Assembly (NCBI GenBank): GCA_023653785.1 | Contig: JAMKCH010012768.1 | Location: forward strand, 1 to 64,000 | Length of the DNA stretch: 64,000 nt | From: Ophioderma brevispina | Lineage: Eukaryota > Echinodermata > Ophiuroidea > Amphilepidida > Ophiodermatidae | Direction of reading: 5' to 3' | Shown here: piece after piece, positions 37,201 through 44,885 of the stretch | Layout of the letters: every line of letters starts with the position of its first letter | Position numbering within the stretch: the first letter of the stretch is position 1 | Notes under the pieces: model-generated | Database searches by the model: none | What the model was told of the DNA's origin: nothing | The model's input: the letters and a program-made list of their open reading frames with translations, nothing else | Made by a program: the position numbers and the translations under genes

Positions 37201-39279
37201 ACGATGTTAATATCCATCCCATGGAAATATGCATGAAATCTCACGTTAATTTGGCAAATCACTGATAATATTTTTGATCGTACATTGTAGTCCCTGAAGT
37301 CAAACAAGCTATCTATCCACTCACATTTTCATTATCTTCTCATCAACTTCCCCTGGTTCTAGATGCTTCATTATAAGAGCCAAGCACTTGGTGTTCTGAT
37401 GTCGAAGTAGCTAGGATGGAGAGCTTTCTGCCCTTCAAGAGCTTTCCTTCCTCCAGTTGCACCCTTTGACACATGAGCTTGCACATGCTGAATTACCCGT
37501 GTAACACCATGGGCCAGCGTAGAAATTCATGGAAAGGTTCAAGAATCTCTTTAAGATTTTTCAATCAAGATTTATAAGAATGTCGATTCTCCTCAATTTG
37601 ATTTGTGAAAATCTACTTGGATTCTTTGCAAATTTGTTCAGGAGTATCGTTTTGAGAATTGATTCTCAATTCGCCCTGAATTCTGAACCTGTTGTGGGAG
37701 AGGTTATGGGTGGTCATCTGAAATTTAATACATTGAATTGTACACACCTTTGCACAAGTTAGTTTATACAGCAGTGATTAGCACAAACAAGCAAAAACAT
37801 CACACATGAGTAAACAAACAGAAATTTTTAGATCTCCTGAGGGAAAGCTTCGAATTCCACCGGGCTACTATAGCAGCAATGGGTCTCTTAACCACAATTC
37901 CAAATTCAGAATAACCCCATTTTATCCCTAAATTGCTAGTGTAGGTCTATCAACATGTTATATTACTGTTCTATGGGAAAAACAGATAATGAAAATATTT
38001 CATCAAAGTGGTCTTGAGATGACCATTTACGAATATTTTGTTATTAATCAAATACGGATCCTGACTTTTATTAGTCAGCTTTGGCAAAAAATGCTTTCTT
38101 AGCAAATATGGCGTGTTAAGTTTAGTCCTATAAGGGGTCTTTACCTACTAATCAGGGCGCGACTTTACATTTTGAAGAATCGCTGATAGTGGCTTTTAAT
38201 GGAGCGAGTCATAAAAAATAGTTTTTAAGAGAATTCAATATTCTTGTTCTAAACCATGTCAAATTTCATTTTTTTCAATGCTCTTGCAGAAAGAATGAGT
38301 GGGACTTAAACTCAAGTCATTCCTATACACATACTTCTATCTCTCTAATTTATCAAAAGTACCTTGCCTTATAGGCAGCCCAGTGCAATGCCGTTCTGCC
38401 TCCGTTATCCTTGAAGTTGACCTTGCTCCATTCTGATAAGAGTTCTGCAGCAATCCAGACGATCAGCTAAGACTTCAAACTGCGATGTGTGTGTATCGGC
38501 CAAATGGTCGCCCTTTTTGATGTTCGCTGAATAGCTTAAAAGAATAAAATTTGGTAGAATAGGAAACTATAATTTTTTTAATTGATGAGCCATATCACCT
38601 GTTTAAAGCCTTAAGGCTTGCAACTTTAAAACCAAGGGAGGGCATTCGTGACAAACAAGCCCAAAACTAGGCCTTTTGGGTGAGCAAATTCAAATTGCCC
38701 TTATTAAGGATTCTTTGGAGACAATAATTTTGCTAATTTTTGTTTCTTTTTAATATGGGTTTTTTGAGTGAAGATTTTGCATTTTTCTAAAAGTAGAAGT
38801 CTTTGGGTGACAGACTGTAAAACACTTACAGTGATAAAATTTAAAAAAATATTTCAAATCTTTCGGGTAGCACTCCACATTCATTAAAGATTAAAAGGGG
38901 CTGCGAAAACTTTGATTTAAACCAAAATCAACAACTGATTTTTGAATATCCTTCTTAAAATTCTGATTTTTAATTTTTTTTAAATACAAAAACCCAAAAA
39001 CCAAACAACCACAAAAACCAAAAAACATAAAAAAAATGACATACACATGTGCTCTCTAATACTGCAGCAGTTTTTTGAAGGGCTTGCTTATTATCCCATT
39101 CACTGCAGCAGCATGTTACAAAGGTGCTTGGTGTGCAGGTGCCCTTTGATGCTGCACTAGAAACCCATATTACCACCTCCTCCCACCTGCTTGCTGATGT
39201 TGCTGTAACTGGGGGAGCTTCTGCAACAGTGAGAGCGCTCTGCTCCAGTCAAAAGGTTTCTCTCTAGTCTTTTTGCCAT
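4094..39279 (-). CDS. INVS: Inversin (INVS/NPHP2), ankyrin-domain half, 13 exons, C-terminus outside window
   Basis: Inversin is a ciliary inversin-compartment protein. In vertebrates it is needed for left-right asymmetry, planar cell polarity and kidney integrity, and acts with NPHP3, NEK8 and ANKS6. Thirteen minus-strand exons encode successive ankyrin repeats in the same order as the vertebrate protein (compared from memory). Diagnostic matches are VLADRLDC, KCLALIMKHLEPGEVD, DNAFRTPLHWAA, SKHTPLFRAAEM, VDLVDQEGRSPIHW and FAGRTPLQCAAYGG. Most introns start with GT and end with AG. The proposed start is ATG at 39,279. The last exon seen ends in the final ankyrin repeat; IQ motifs and the rest should lie left of position 1. 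Several exons contain 1-2-base frame breaks inside conserved sequence, most simply assembly indels, though a decaying gene is possible. Introns 6 and 7 exceed 8 kb each because of repeats. Confidence 0.9.
4297..5301. other. INVS intron 12, nothing further recognised
   Basis: AT-rich intronic DNA between exons 13 and 12. I see no coding sequence and no RNA gene. A short G-run lies near 4970. Confidence 0.6.
5302..5715. mobile_element. Foldback MITE in INVS intron 12
   Basis: The left terminus GGCCATTCTTTGGTTACATT (5302-5321), continuing TTGTGACC, is the imperfect reverse complement of the right terminus GGTCACAAAGGTGACCCAAG followed by AATGGCC (ending 5715). The centre is also an inverted repeat: GTTCAGTCACATGTGTGAC pairs with GTCACACACATGACTGAAC around 5487-5531. 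Arms pair for much of the roughly 415 bp, with no coding frame. This is the structure of a foldback miniature inverted-repeat element. It ends only 37 bases from the splice donor of INVS exon 12. Confidence 0.75.
5753..5930 (-). CDS. INVS: INVS exon 12
   Basis: The acceptor TTCACAG precedes 5930, and donor CAG|GTGAGT follows 5753. The exon is open without breaks: AALGGHACICHILIAHE, then NIQDFAGRTPLQCAAYGGF, then KLIEKGADTNVQDNQ. This is the clearest inversin exon in the window. Its first base completes the W codon begun in exon 11. Confidence 0.95.
5931..6690. other. INVS intron 11, nothing further recognised
   Basis: Ordinary intronic sequence with a short C-rich run near 6103-6116. No gene or repeat family recognised. 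Confidence 0.6.
6691..6742 (-). CDS. INVS: INVS exon 11
   Basis: A 52-base exon with acceptor TTTTCAG before 6742 and donor TG|GTAAGA after 6691. It reads GGAEVDLVDQEGRSPIHW when joined in phase with exons 10 and 12, corresponding to GGARVDLVDQDGHSLLHW of vertebrate inversin. Both junction phases agree with the neighbours. Confidence 0.95.
7055..7150 (+). mobile_element. Decayed tRNA-derived SINE head (intron 10)
   Basis: GTGGCATTGGTGGTTAGAGA, followed by GCTTGC and about 26 bases later CCTGGTTTTTAAATCTCAG, has the spacing and partial sequence of the tRNA A box and B box of polymerase III-derived SINEs. The B box is degenerate. No tail or target duplication was established. The rest of intron 10 (6743-7745) holds nothing else I recognise. 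Confidence 0.35.
7746..7838 (-). CDS. INVS: INVS exon 10
   Basis: The acceptor CTTCTAG precedes 7838 and donor GAAG|GTCGGT follows 7746. It reads ANVTILDGSKHTPLFRAAEM, then, after a one-base frame break, YTDVAKVLIEG. This matches the inversin repeat MKHTPLFRACEMGHKDVIQT. The phase-1 end joins exon 11 correctly. Confidence 0.9.
7839..9319. other. INVS intron 9, no other gene seen
   Basis: AT-rich intronic DNA with a CpG-containing patch at 8380-8480 (GCGCGATT, AAGCGCATT, GTGCGCAGGCGCATC) that does not look coding. Nothing else recognised. Confidence 0.55.
9320..9386 (-). CDS. INVS: INVS exon 9 (frame-broken)
   Basis: A 67-base exon with acceptor TTATTTAG before 9386 and consensus donor GAG|GTAAGA after 9320. 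In shifting frames it reads ALE, AAACF and, after breaks, VTVLMER. This corresponds to the GTALHAAALSGHVSTVKLLL segment expected between exons 8 and 10. Position, length and splice sites fit, but at least two indels are needed, so the call is weaker than its neighbours. Confidence 0.6.
9476..9551. repeat. CA-rich microsatellite
   Basis: Interrupted (CA)n and CACATGCTCACA units inside INVS intron 8. Confidence 0.8.
9925..10510. repeat. Short tandem array, about 30-bp unit, then a CAA/ACTC-rich stretch
   Basis: From about 9950 to 10190 the unit CCCTTTAATTGGTAAATTGA plus GGAATG recurs seven or so times with drift. From 10220 to 10510 a looser pattern of AACTC, CCAA and ATCAATGAACTC follows. Both lie in INVS intron 8. 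No coding function is suggested. Confidence 0.7.
10511..11703. other. INVS intron 8, no gene seen
   Basis: AT-rich intronic DNA. Overlapping open frames at 11380-11707 have no recognisable domain. Confidence 0.5.
11704..12010. repeat. Dispersed repeat, copy A
   Basis: This segment shares blocks with 46.9-47.5 kb: GCAAACAACCTTGCTA, AATCTATGAAAA, GATGCCAGT, GATGCTTTA and CTTTTTCAAAAC occur in the same order in both. I infer an old transposable element family present at least twice in the window. Confidence 0.55.
12540..13990. repeat. Satellite with about 90-bp unit in INVS intron 8
   Basis: The unit contains GCTAACCAGCTTATTCC, the near-palindrome CTTATTTTTCAAATAAG, then CGAAAGTGATTGAATAGTAC and TTCATTTGTAGTATGTGTG. 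The palindrome recurs near 13362, 13450, 13544, 13638, 13724 and 13904, spaced about 86-94 bases, with one degenerate unit near 13810. Diverged units extend left to 12560. The array is interrupted at 12.83-13.26 kb by G-runs and GC-rich sequence. It starts immediately beyond the donor of INVS exon 8. Confidence 0.8.
14083..14223 (-). CDS. INVS: INVS exon 8
   Basis: The acceptor TTAGCCAG precedes 14223 and donor ATG|GTGAGG follows 14083. The frame reads DEPDMELS, then, after a break, GRTALMWACRK, then DINAN and DKNG. Vertebrate inversin has DDSDLEGRTSFMWAAGKG followed by DINMADKYGG, so the exon is placed securely in spite of two small frame breaks. Confidence 0.85.
14224..15960. other. INVS intron 7, right-hand AT-rich part
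   Basis: No gene recognised. A duplicated block is present: TTTCCTTTCGCACATGTTGA...ATATGCATT near 15549-15583 recurs in drifted form near 15821-15857. Open frames at 15438-15965 on both strands lie over this duplication and have no domain. Confidence 0.5.
20256..20880. repeat. About 200-bp tandem repeat, 3 units, with CCCCGC hairpin
   Basis: Units begin near 20256, 20478 and 20671 with CCGTAACAGCGGAACC-like sequence. Each carries a hairpin (CCCCGCGTGAGCGGGG at 20324 and 20546, degenerate at 20736), then GAAGGCCTGGTGAAG and ACGAGCCAGATT, then a CTAGC-rich segment ending in CATGCGGGG. The order is conserved in all three units. Confidence 0.8.
21065..21365. repeat. About 180-bp tandem duplication
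   Basis: ACTGCAGCCGCCTAATCCC at 21074 and TCTGCAGCCGCCAAAATCCC at 21250 begin two units. Each continues with GAGCAG, then CTGCACCG, GAGGCT or CTTAGACCAGGCT, and GCTAGCG or GCCAGCGGCCGG. This is a second repeat family inside the T-poor insert. Confidence 0.65.
21791..23069. other. INVS intron 7, left of exon 7
   Basis: AT-rich intronic DNA. No gene recognised; open frames at 22208-22747 on the minus strand show no ankyrin signature. Confidence 0.5.
23070..23265 (-). CDS. INVS: INVS exon 7
   Basis: The acceptor TTTCTGTAG precedes 23265. The frame opens directly with TPLKVHISVMDNAFRT and continues PLHWAAVSCHTHIV, corresponding to NLFRTPLHWAALLGHAQIV of inversin. DSNGANAIYSMQHKN then matches the next repeat. 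The 3' end (donor GTAACA after 23070) is approximate because a frame break precedes it. Confidence 0.9.
23642..25469. mobile_element. Hairpin-ended dispersed element, long copy 3 (1.8 kb)
   Basis: The left end AACCACAAGTGTCGCTGG and flanking CACTTGCTTTATGA match 34.2 kb. The interior is, in order, a GGTCACATGGGGTCAC tandem array (23.88-24.45 kb), a C-rich CCCCACCC stretch, AT-rich TTAGCTCATTTGCATA blocks, and a 3' CATACGGACGGACATACGG plus GGACTAGTATGTGCC tail. The 34.2-36.0 kb element has the same parts in the same order. No transposase frame is present. The right-end hairpin is decayed here. Confidence 0.7.
25640..28885 (+). mobile_element. Degenerate LINE (non-LTR retrotransposon), G-rich coding strand, in INVS intron 6
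   Basis: Plus-strand frames, broken many times, give the parts of an endonuclease/reverse-transcriptase polyprotein in order. There is a GDFNGLVGKG endonuclease motif near 26256, WWWNDEVKEAIGRQKDAYRK near 26792, FGFMPGKGTIDAVF near 27525, EKAFDRVPRE near 27636, HQGAVLSPLVF near 27802, and VKEFTYLGDRISAGG near 28253. The position of the YADD catalytic box (about 27893-27915) is not intact, so the copy is dead. The clade (L2/CR1/RTE-like) cannot be fixed by eye. The coding strand is very rich in G and poor in C throughout. Proline/serine-rich frames on the minus strand are shadows of this. Confidence 0.85.
28886..31971. repeat. AT-rich intronic stretch with recurring GTTGCGGACGTTA motif
   Basis: No gene is visible in this 3.1 kb of INVS intron 6. 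The motif GCGGACGTTA, or its complement TAACGTCCGCAA, or near variants occurs near 29312, 29530, 29697, 29885, 30250, 30434, 31015 and 31371, in both orientations. It is often accompanied by TTCCGTCAACA or TGTTGACGGAA. I infer remnants of a diverged repeat. Confidence 0.5.
31972..32079 (-). CDS. INVS: INVS exon 6
   Basis: The acceptor TTCTGTAG precedes 32079. The frame reads IRTPVNQ, then LADYDGRTALHLAVAHGH, then STVVQQLINFQ, matching inversin LLNWQDYEGRTPLHFAVADG. Ending at TTTCAG gives phase 0, which fits exon 7. The intron would then start GAATTA instead of GT, so a T has probably been lost from the assembly; an alternative donor is GTACCA after 31946. Confidence 0.9.
32130..33375. repeat. 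Minisatellite, 17-18-bp unit, about 65-70 units (INVS intron 5)
   Basis: The unit is roughly CAAAACACTAACAGAG with variants AGTG, AGCG and GAAGAGCG. Units are directly adjacent with drift in length, which excludes a CRISPR-like repeat-spacer layout. Cysteine/phenylalanine-rich frames on the minus strand are shadows of the array. It begins about 50 bases beyond INVS exon 6. Confidence 0.9.
33512..33624 (-). CDS. INVS: INVS exon 5
   Basis: The acceptor TATAACCAG precedes 33624. It reads VDGKTPLHWAAS followed by RRHNTSLSILFQKIL, corresponding to VEGKIPLHWAANHKDPS and the helix that follows in inversin. The donor is uncertain: GTGGAA after 33523 or GTACCA after 33512. Confidence 0.85.
33860..34185 (+). 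mobile_element. tRNA-derived SINE (INVS intron 4)
   Basis: AAGCAGTAAATACGCTCGCC (A-box region) is followed by GGCCGCGAGTTCGATCCC, an excellent polymerase III B box, then by GCTGCAAATAGGTAGCCGG, GACTGGTGAAGGTAAAGG. Just left, GTCCTGCCCAAGTACACAAC and CATCCAACCCACAAC look like a second tRNA-related unit in reverse orientation. Together these are the head and body of a tRNA-derived SINE. Confidence 0.7.
34225..36044. mobile_element. Hairpin-ended dispersed element, long copy 4 (1.8 kb)
   Basis: The left end is GTGTCGCCTGG (34225). The right end TGTGCCTCCTGCAATTCGTG followed by CAGGCGACACA (to 36044) forms a clean terminal hairpin whose outer arm is the inverse of the left end. The interior follows copy 3: GGTCAC array, C-rich stretch, TTAGCTCATTTGCATA blocks, then ACGGACG tail. 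It sits in INVS intron 4. Glycine- or proline-rich open frames here are repeat shadows. Confidence 0.75.
36055..36140 (-). mobile_element. tRNA-like remnant, possible SINE head
   Basis: On the minus strand GTGATGTGGTTATTTGGTAT, then GTGGGTAGAGCCACTGGGAC and CGGGATCAAAGGTATCAC, resemble a tRNA with A- and B-box spacing. The ends GTGATGT and GTATCAC can pair over seven positions, allowing G-T pairs. The B box deviates from consensus, so a functional tRNA gene is unlikely. Confidence 0.35.
36530..36590 (-). CDS. INVS: INVS exon 4 (tentative)
   Basis: The acceptor GTTTGTACAG precedes 36590 and donor GTACGT follows 36530. The frame RKHSWSASY...RGVIMLLA can be aligned to KQTALHWSAYYNNPEHVKLL, the inversin segment expected here, only by allowing small indels. 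Location between exons 3 and 5 and the splice sites support it. Confidence 0.4.
36591..37324. other. INVS intron 3, no other gene assigned
   Basis: A good minus-strand donor (TATCG|GTAAGT, near 36849) with an upstream acceptor (GTTGGCAG) brackets a 60-base segment without a usable frame. On the plus strand an ATGGTGGCC start context at 36972 opens 70 codons with no domain. Neither is convincing. Confidence 0.4.
37325..37525 (-). CDS. INVS: INVS exon 3
   Basis: HQNTKCLALIMKHLEPGEVD ends at donor AAAAT|GTGAGT. This corresponds closely to RSPKCLALLLKFMAPGEVD of inversin. Upstream, SKGATGGRKALEGQKALH in a neighbouring frame covers the preceding repeat (RRANWMQKDLEEMTPLH), so one or more indels are present. 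The 5' boundary near 37525 is approximate; no clear AG was seen. Confidence 0.85.
37526..38362. other. INVS intron 2, nothing recognised
   Basis: AT-rich intronic sequence without repeats or coding signals that I recognise. Confidence 0.6.
38363..38526 (-). CDS. INVS: INVS exon 2
   Basis: The acceptor CTATTCAG precedes 38526 and donor AAG|GTACTT follows 38363. FGR and, after a break, VLADRLDC match inversin FGRTPLMYCVLADRLDC. After a further break, VNFKDNGGRTALHWAAYK matches the repeat VNKTDHSQRTALHLAAQK. The eight-residue identity VLADRLDC is strong evidence for inversin over other ankyrin proteins. Confidence 0.9.
39055..39279 (-). CDS. INVS: INVS exon 1 with proposed start codon
   Basis: ATG at 39279 opens MAKRLERNLLTGAE, which resembles the inversin N-terminus (M-x-K...NLL-x-G). 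Downstream in shifted frames come HAAAVNG and DNKQALQK, matching VHAAAVNGDKGALQR. Donor GTATGT follows 39055. Two frame breaks are needed. No canonical promoter was identified just upstream. Confidence 0.7.
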
Positions 39280-39439
39280 GTGGAACTCCTCCTCCACATT
39301 AATCCAAAACTGGCTTCCTACCCTGGTTTGGCTTTGTTACCCTAATGAGATGGGTGAAAGTAAAGAAAAACAAAGCAGTTATCAAAATCAAATGGTTGCT
39401 ACATTGACCATACACTTATATCTAGTTATTTGACTTAGA

Positions 39440-40620
39440 TGAACGCCTATTACCTTGAATGACCTTCACAATGTTCGGTTTAGAAATGTTGACCACATCC
39501 CCAAAGTTACATGACCTACCACATTATTGACTTAAGTTTGCCCTTGAATAACCCCCACGACCTTGAAATGACCTTCAAACTTTTCTGCAATGAATGCTTA
39601 CTAACAAAAACGCACCAGTTTTCATGATCACACTACCAGTGTACATGGATTTGACCTTGGATGACTCCCAACATGCCCTTGAAATGAACATCAAAATTTT
39701 TGGCACGGAATGCTGGCCACACCCCCCTAATTTCATCTCCTACCCATACTTATATTTTTACCTTGAATGACCCACATGACTTGAATTACCTTCAATTGTT
39801 TGGCATTGAGCTGACTAGACTCCCCAAGTTCATCATCCTCCACATTTTGAACAAGGTGTTATAGCAATTTATATCCCCTTTGACCTTGAATGACCCCGCA
39901 TGACTTGAAATGACCTCAAATTTTTCGGCCATTTAATTCCATTTTGACCTTGATGACCCCGCACGACATTGAATTACCTTCAAATTTTTTGGCACTGATG
40001 TTACCACACCCACCAAGTTCATCATCATCCTGCTACAATTGCCAAGAGTTATATAGCAATTTAATCAATCCCCATTTTTGACTGCATTGACCTTTGACCC
40101 ATGCAACTTACCCCACCGTCGAACTCATCCACCGACGACTGGGTGAATCCATGGTGCAAGATGGGCACCCATACTTGCTTACATCAAAAGCTATTGGGTT
40201 TACAAGCGCTTAGATCCCTATTTTACCAAAATTGACCCTATTTTTGACCATATTGACCTTTGACCCACGCCAACAACCCCCCCCATCTCCGAACTCATAA
40301 CCGTATATTAGATGACATCTATGTGCGAAGATGGACACCATAAATGCTTAGATCAAAAGTATTGTGCTTACAAGACAATAACCATATAGCCCTATTTTTG
40401 ACCCAAATTTGACCCTATTTTGACATATTTGACCTTTGACCTTATGTCAAATGACCCACTTTCATCCCAGCCAACGCCTATTGCGATGCATCTATGTTGC
40501 GAAGAGCACCACAACTTGCTTAGCTCCAGAGATATTGCGTGGAACACACGCACACATACACGGACGCAGGGCATTTCTATAGCCCTTTTGCCAATAAAGT
40601 TGCGGCGGGACCAAAAATGC
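39440..40620. repeat. TGACCTTGAATGACC-type dispersed array
   Basis: Degenerate units such as TTGACCTTGAATGACCCC, ATGACCTTGAAATGACC and CCCTATTTTTGACC run across 1.2 kb, ending in CACACGCACACATACACGGA and TTGCCAATAAAGTTGCGG. One perfect TGACCTTTGACCT lies at 40430-40442. This is non-coding repeat DNA upstream of INVS; the open frames here are shadows. Confidence 0.65.
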
Positions 40621-41364
40621 TAATGAGCCTTGCACTTAGACAATACCATGGGGACTATGTTGTATATTTTTTCTCTAGAACTTAAAGGGATTGAAAATCA
40701 TGTATTAAAGACAAGGCAGTACTTTTTTATCTGTTCTGTAATTTCTATACGTGCGCATCAAAATTAAGACTTTGAGATCAAAAAAGCCTTACCGGGAATA
40801 TCACAGATTTTCAGCGTGATATGTACACCTGATTGTCCACAGTGGACCTACAAACACAAACATTATTGATTTTGTTTATCTGTACTGTGTAAACCACAAT
40901 CAGCTGTTTAGTGAGGATTTGAGACGCCGTCGCTATGTCTATTTGCAGGAGCCGGTATGATAAATTTCCTCAAATACGTCATTTTTTTCACTATTGGTGG
41001 TTGATTAACCTGATTTATGAGATAAAAAAATGCTTTCCACATTTTTTTGATTCTCTCGCATTATCGCTACTAATCCTTTAAAATTCTTGTTGCAATTGTC
41101 TTTGGGACCTCCACTGAAGTAATACAATTTTGATCAGATTAAAAGGCCACATTTTTCTCATTGTGGTCCTGGACATTCAGCTTCAAATCTATTTCTTTCC
41201 CAGGGTAGAGACCACAAAAAACAAGTACAAAAACAATTATACATTAAATTGGAAACAAGCACCTAAATATATTATGACATGTTTAACATTCATAAAACTT
41301 GACAATAGCAATCATATTTTTTGCGGGTGTTGCAAAAACACATTTTCCAAGTACAGTGTGTAAA
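40621..41364. other. No gene seen
   Basis: AT-rich DNA with short open frames lacking domains. Confidence 0.55.
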
Positions 41365-42400
41365 CTAGTAGGCAAAAGTTTTGCAAACTCCATATGGTCC
41401 ATCATCATCAGTCGACCGCGCAGCAGGCGATCGCATGTTTCCTCCAGTCACTTCTGTTTTGAGGCCAAGTTTGGGAGATAGCCTTGGTTTGCAACATGTT
41501 GTGTTTTGTGTCTCCCCCAAGAGCTTTTGGATGTAGGAGAGACATGAGGTTTCTGCTCGGCCTGGCTCCTCTTGCCATGTGTGTTGGGTGTAGAAAGCAT
41601 ATAACCTACTAGGCTCTTCTCTGGCCATCCTTAGAATATTACCAAGAAAAGTAAGCTGTATCAGTCTTACTCGGTTATCAGAGGCTCCGTACCTGTAGCA
41701 GCATGATTTTGGGCATTTGGGACCCACACCCGATCAATCCGCTTGACGTTCAGCATGATTCTGTAGCAACATGTGGCGAAAGATATGACCTTACTCTCCC
41801 CAAATTGTGTTTGTCAGCACCCTAGTTTCGCAGCCATACAAAAAATACTGTCACACAGTTGTGTTAAGAGGCGTATTTCATTTCGATTGGTATATTTTGA
41901 CTTCTCCATATGCGCTCCAACTTCAAAAATGCTGCCAAGGCAAGGGCTTTCGCTGTTAAGGTCTTTTTAGAACTGGAGTCCATCATAACAACCAGATATT
42001 TGAAGTCGGAGACATGGTTTGATGCACCCGCCAATAACTTTAAGCAGTGGAATGGGTTGCAGTTGGTAGTCATGTACCGCTGTCTTGCACACTGATGATA
42101 AGGGCCCAATTCTTCATTCTGCAGCTGCGGTTCGTGAAACTGGTGCCTGAGCCTCTAGGGATTTAAGACTCCAGTAGGGCGATATCGTCAGCGAAATCTA
42201 GGTCTTTTAAGACTTTGGCTGGATTCCTCCTGGACTGACACAGGTATGTGTCATCATCCGCAATCTGTATCTTTAGTTGCCTTTTTGCAGCAAGTAGTCT
42301 ATCAGCACAATGAAAATAAAGGTAGCTAATACACTCCCTGCAGTACCCTGTTGAAACGAGGTAAGGCTCGGAGATATTTCCCATATGGTCCATTCTCCGA
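41365..42400 (-). mobile_element. Degenerate non-LTR retrotransposon, 3' part of reverse transcriptase
   Basis: Read right to left, the minus strand gives DLDFADDIALLES (near 42163-42210), the F-A-D-D catalytic box of reverse transcriptase, then HVSDFKYLVVMMDSSSKK and LERIWRSQNIPIEMK near 41870-42025. LIQLTFLGNILRMAREEPSR and SCLSYIQKLLGET follow at 41500-41670. This is the order of a LINE reverse-transcriptase C-terminal region. Frames change at least twice and no endonuclease part is seen, so it is a 5'-truncated dead copy. Confidence 0.85.
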
Positions 42401-44885
42401 TAAAGTGTTCAAAAAGTCGTTTTTAGGTCGCCCACGTCATGCACAGTTTTAAAGCGTGTTTTTGGCCTTTAAGAATTGATGTTTATGAATCATAAATATA
42501 CTTGGAGTTATGTTTTCAACGGATCCGGACTAGATGTTGTAACCGGATGAAAATTTCAAGCAATAAGGCTAAGATGCATATTCTTGCTTTTCGCCATGCT
42601 CGCCAGCCCAATCCCCGTTTCTTTAAAATGTGATCCCTGCTCGTTACACAAGAGCGGCTATCACAGACTGCATTGCATTTTTATCATCCTCTATTATGCA
42701 CTTAATTGTCATTTTAAAACATGATAATATTGATTATTAAAGTTTCGAAGAGTTCTCTGAGAGCATGTCGCCAATATTGCGACAGATACGTTTACCAATA
42801 AGTCGAATGATACATTGCTACAAAATAACTTATACCTATGTTCCATATGTGAATAAATCTAGAATATGTCAGTATTATATACGTGTTTTGCAAAAAAATC
42901 TGGTTTCAACGTAACAGTTTCCAGCCCTAGTAATGATAGAAATCCCTCCTGTTACGTTCACACCGCGACAGATATGTTACCTCCCTCCTGCTACGTTCTT
43001 GCAATATGGCGTGATACAAAGTCGCATACCACTAACCATGCTTTAGTATGAAGGTAATACCTGATAAACGTCTATAGACTAAGCCGGTGAAGCACGTAGG
43101 GGGGGGGGGGGGGGGGGGGGGTGTGTTCTTTCATCAAGAACAGCACGACTAAGAAAAAGGCCCGACAAATACGTTACGACAGATACGTTACTTAAGTTTT
43201 AACTTAGGCAATATACTAAAAAGACGGTATATTTTTAAGAAATCACCCATGCATTGTTCCGTGTTCTGATCATATTAAAGTTTACGGATTTTTCAATGAT
43301 TTCAGGAATTCCTTAAAGGTGCACGATAGATTTTGAGACATATCCATTTAAGGTGTCACATGTCGTGATTTGATATTGATTAAACACTCCAAGGATTTCT
43401 TACCTTGTATTTTGTAGCAGCAATGTCTTAAAAGTGAAAACAAAGGTGATTTTGCAAGCTTATATTTCAATCAAGAAAACATAGGCTGAATTCGTATTTG
43501 CTCCTATACGGAAAAAAATTAGAATTTTCACAATTTCTGTACCAAAGAATAGTTCTCAGCTTGAATCCTTACTGATGGTGAATTTGTTGATATAAATTTT
43601 ACAAACCAGTGCCAATCAGAATTTTCATATTTTTTTTCGGGAGGCCTGTTATTTGAAATCTCTCTTTGCAAAACCTTTAAATGTTGATAGTTTTGTCCAT
43701 TTTGGATACCACACTCCAACACGTTAACGGAGAATGGGCCCATATTCAAGGTGGTGTGGCCCCGAATCAACAACCTCATCCCCCTCGTAACAACCGGGCT
43801 GGGCTAGCGCCTGGAAATAAGGGTACATGAATTGCATTCATTTATCACGGTAATCCAATTTTTATTTTCTTTTGTTTGGAAACAAGCACATTTAAGAAGC
43901 CACAGAATAAGAAAAAATGCTTTAGATTGGATTCATGGGAAGTTTTTTTACTCAGCAGTGCGGAATTGTGTGTGTTGTGTGTGTGTTTCTTTGGGGGCCA
44001 TCAGCAATATATCCCCTAATATGGAATAAGGCATGAGGCAGCTATTTTTGGATACACATAATGTTTACTAACAATAGCTGCCTTAAATGTGTTATTCTGT
44101 ATTTGGGCTATGTTATCATAATAACATGGCGGTGGCGGCCAATCCCATTCATTATACAACTACCAACACAAAAATGTCAAAAGAAATTACAGCAATAATG
44201 AGTCAAACCACAAACCAATTTGAGTGCTTGATGTGTGGTCGGTCATAAGGTATTGCCCAATGACCCACATACCACCTCGTCCTCGTTCGTTATTCTACAA
44301 ACAAAAATTCAGAAATAACCCTTCCAGTTGAGTTTATTCTTCAACTCCAACGGTTTTCGAATAAGGATAATTCCGTGACACATAAAAAAATTCAAAATTT
44401 TTTCGTCAAGATTTCGCTTTTACGTGTTCCTCGATGGCGACGTCTGAATTTTGGATTTCTTGGCCGCCCTCCCCCTGAAATTAATAATATGAAACAGTTT
44501 GAAAAGTCACCCGTGTAAGTCACAAAGTGAAATTGCTTAATTGGGAATACCTGATCATGGCCCTACTAAATGAAGTCCACAACCTGACAATGTTAATTGT
44601 GTCCAAACACCCGCCCTACATTTAGGATGATTTGCAGTAAAACCTTTCACACCACCTTCAAGCGTGTCCCAACATGTTAATTGTGTCAAACAACTGCCCT
44701 ACATTTAGGAAAATGATTTGGTTCCTGTTCTTTGGTTTAAAATATACTAAAATCGCATGAAAAATAAGAAGGGGTAGCAAAAAAGAGAAATCTTGATTTT
44801 GCTCTAAAATATAAAATAATGAACTTTTGAATTTCACAGCATCCCAAACACGGGCAGAAAGCGGCGCAGTTACGGGTAACCTAAC
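42401..44885. other. No gene seen; G-homopolymer
   Basis: Non-coding by inspection. An uninterrupted G-run of about 22 lies at 43100-43121. CGACAGATACGTTAC-like words recur near 42779, 42966, 43167 and 43179. Short open frames carry no domain. Confidence 0.55.
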
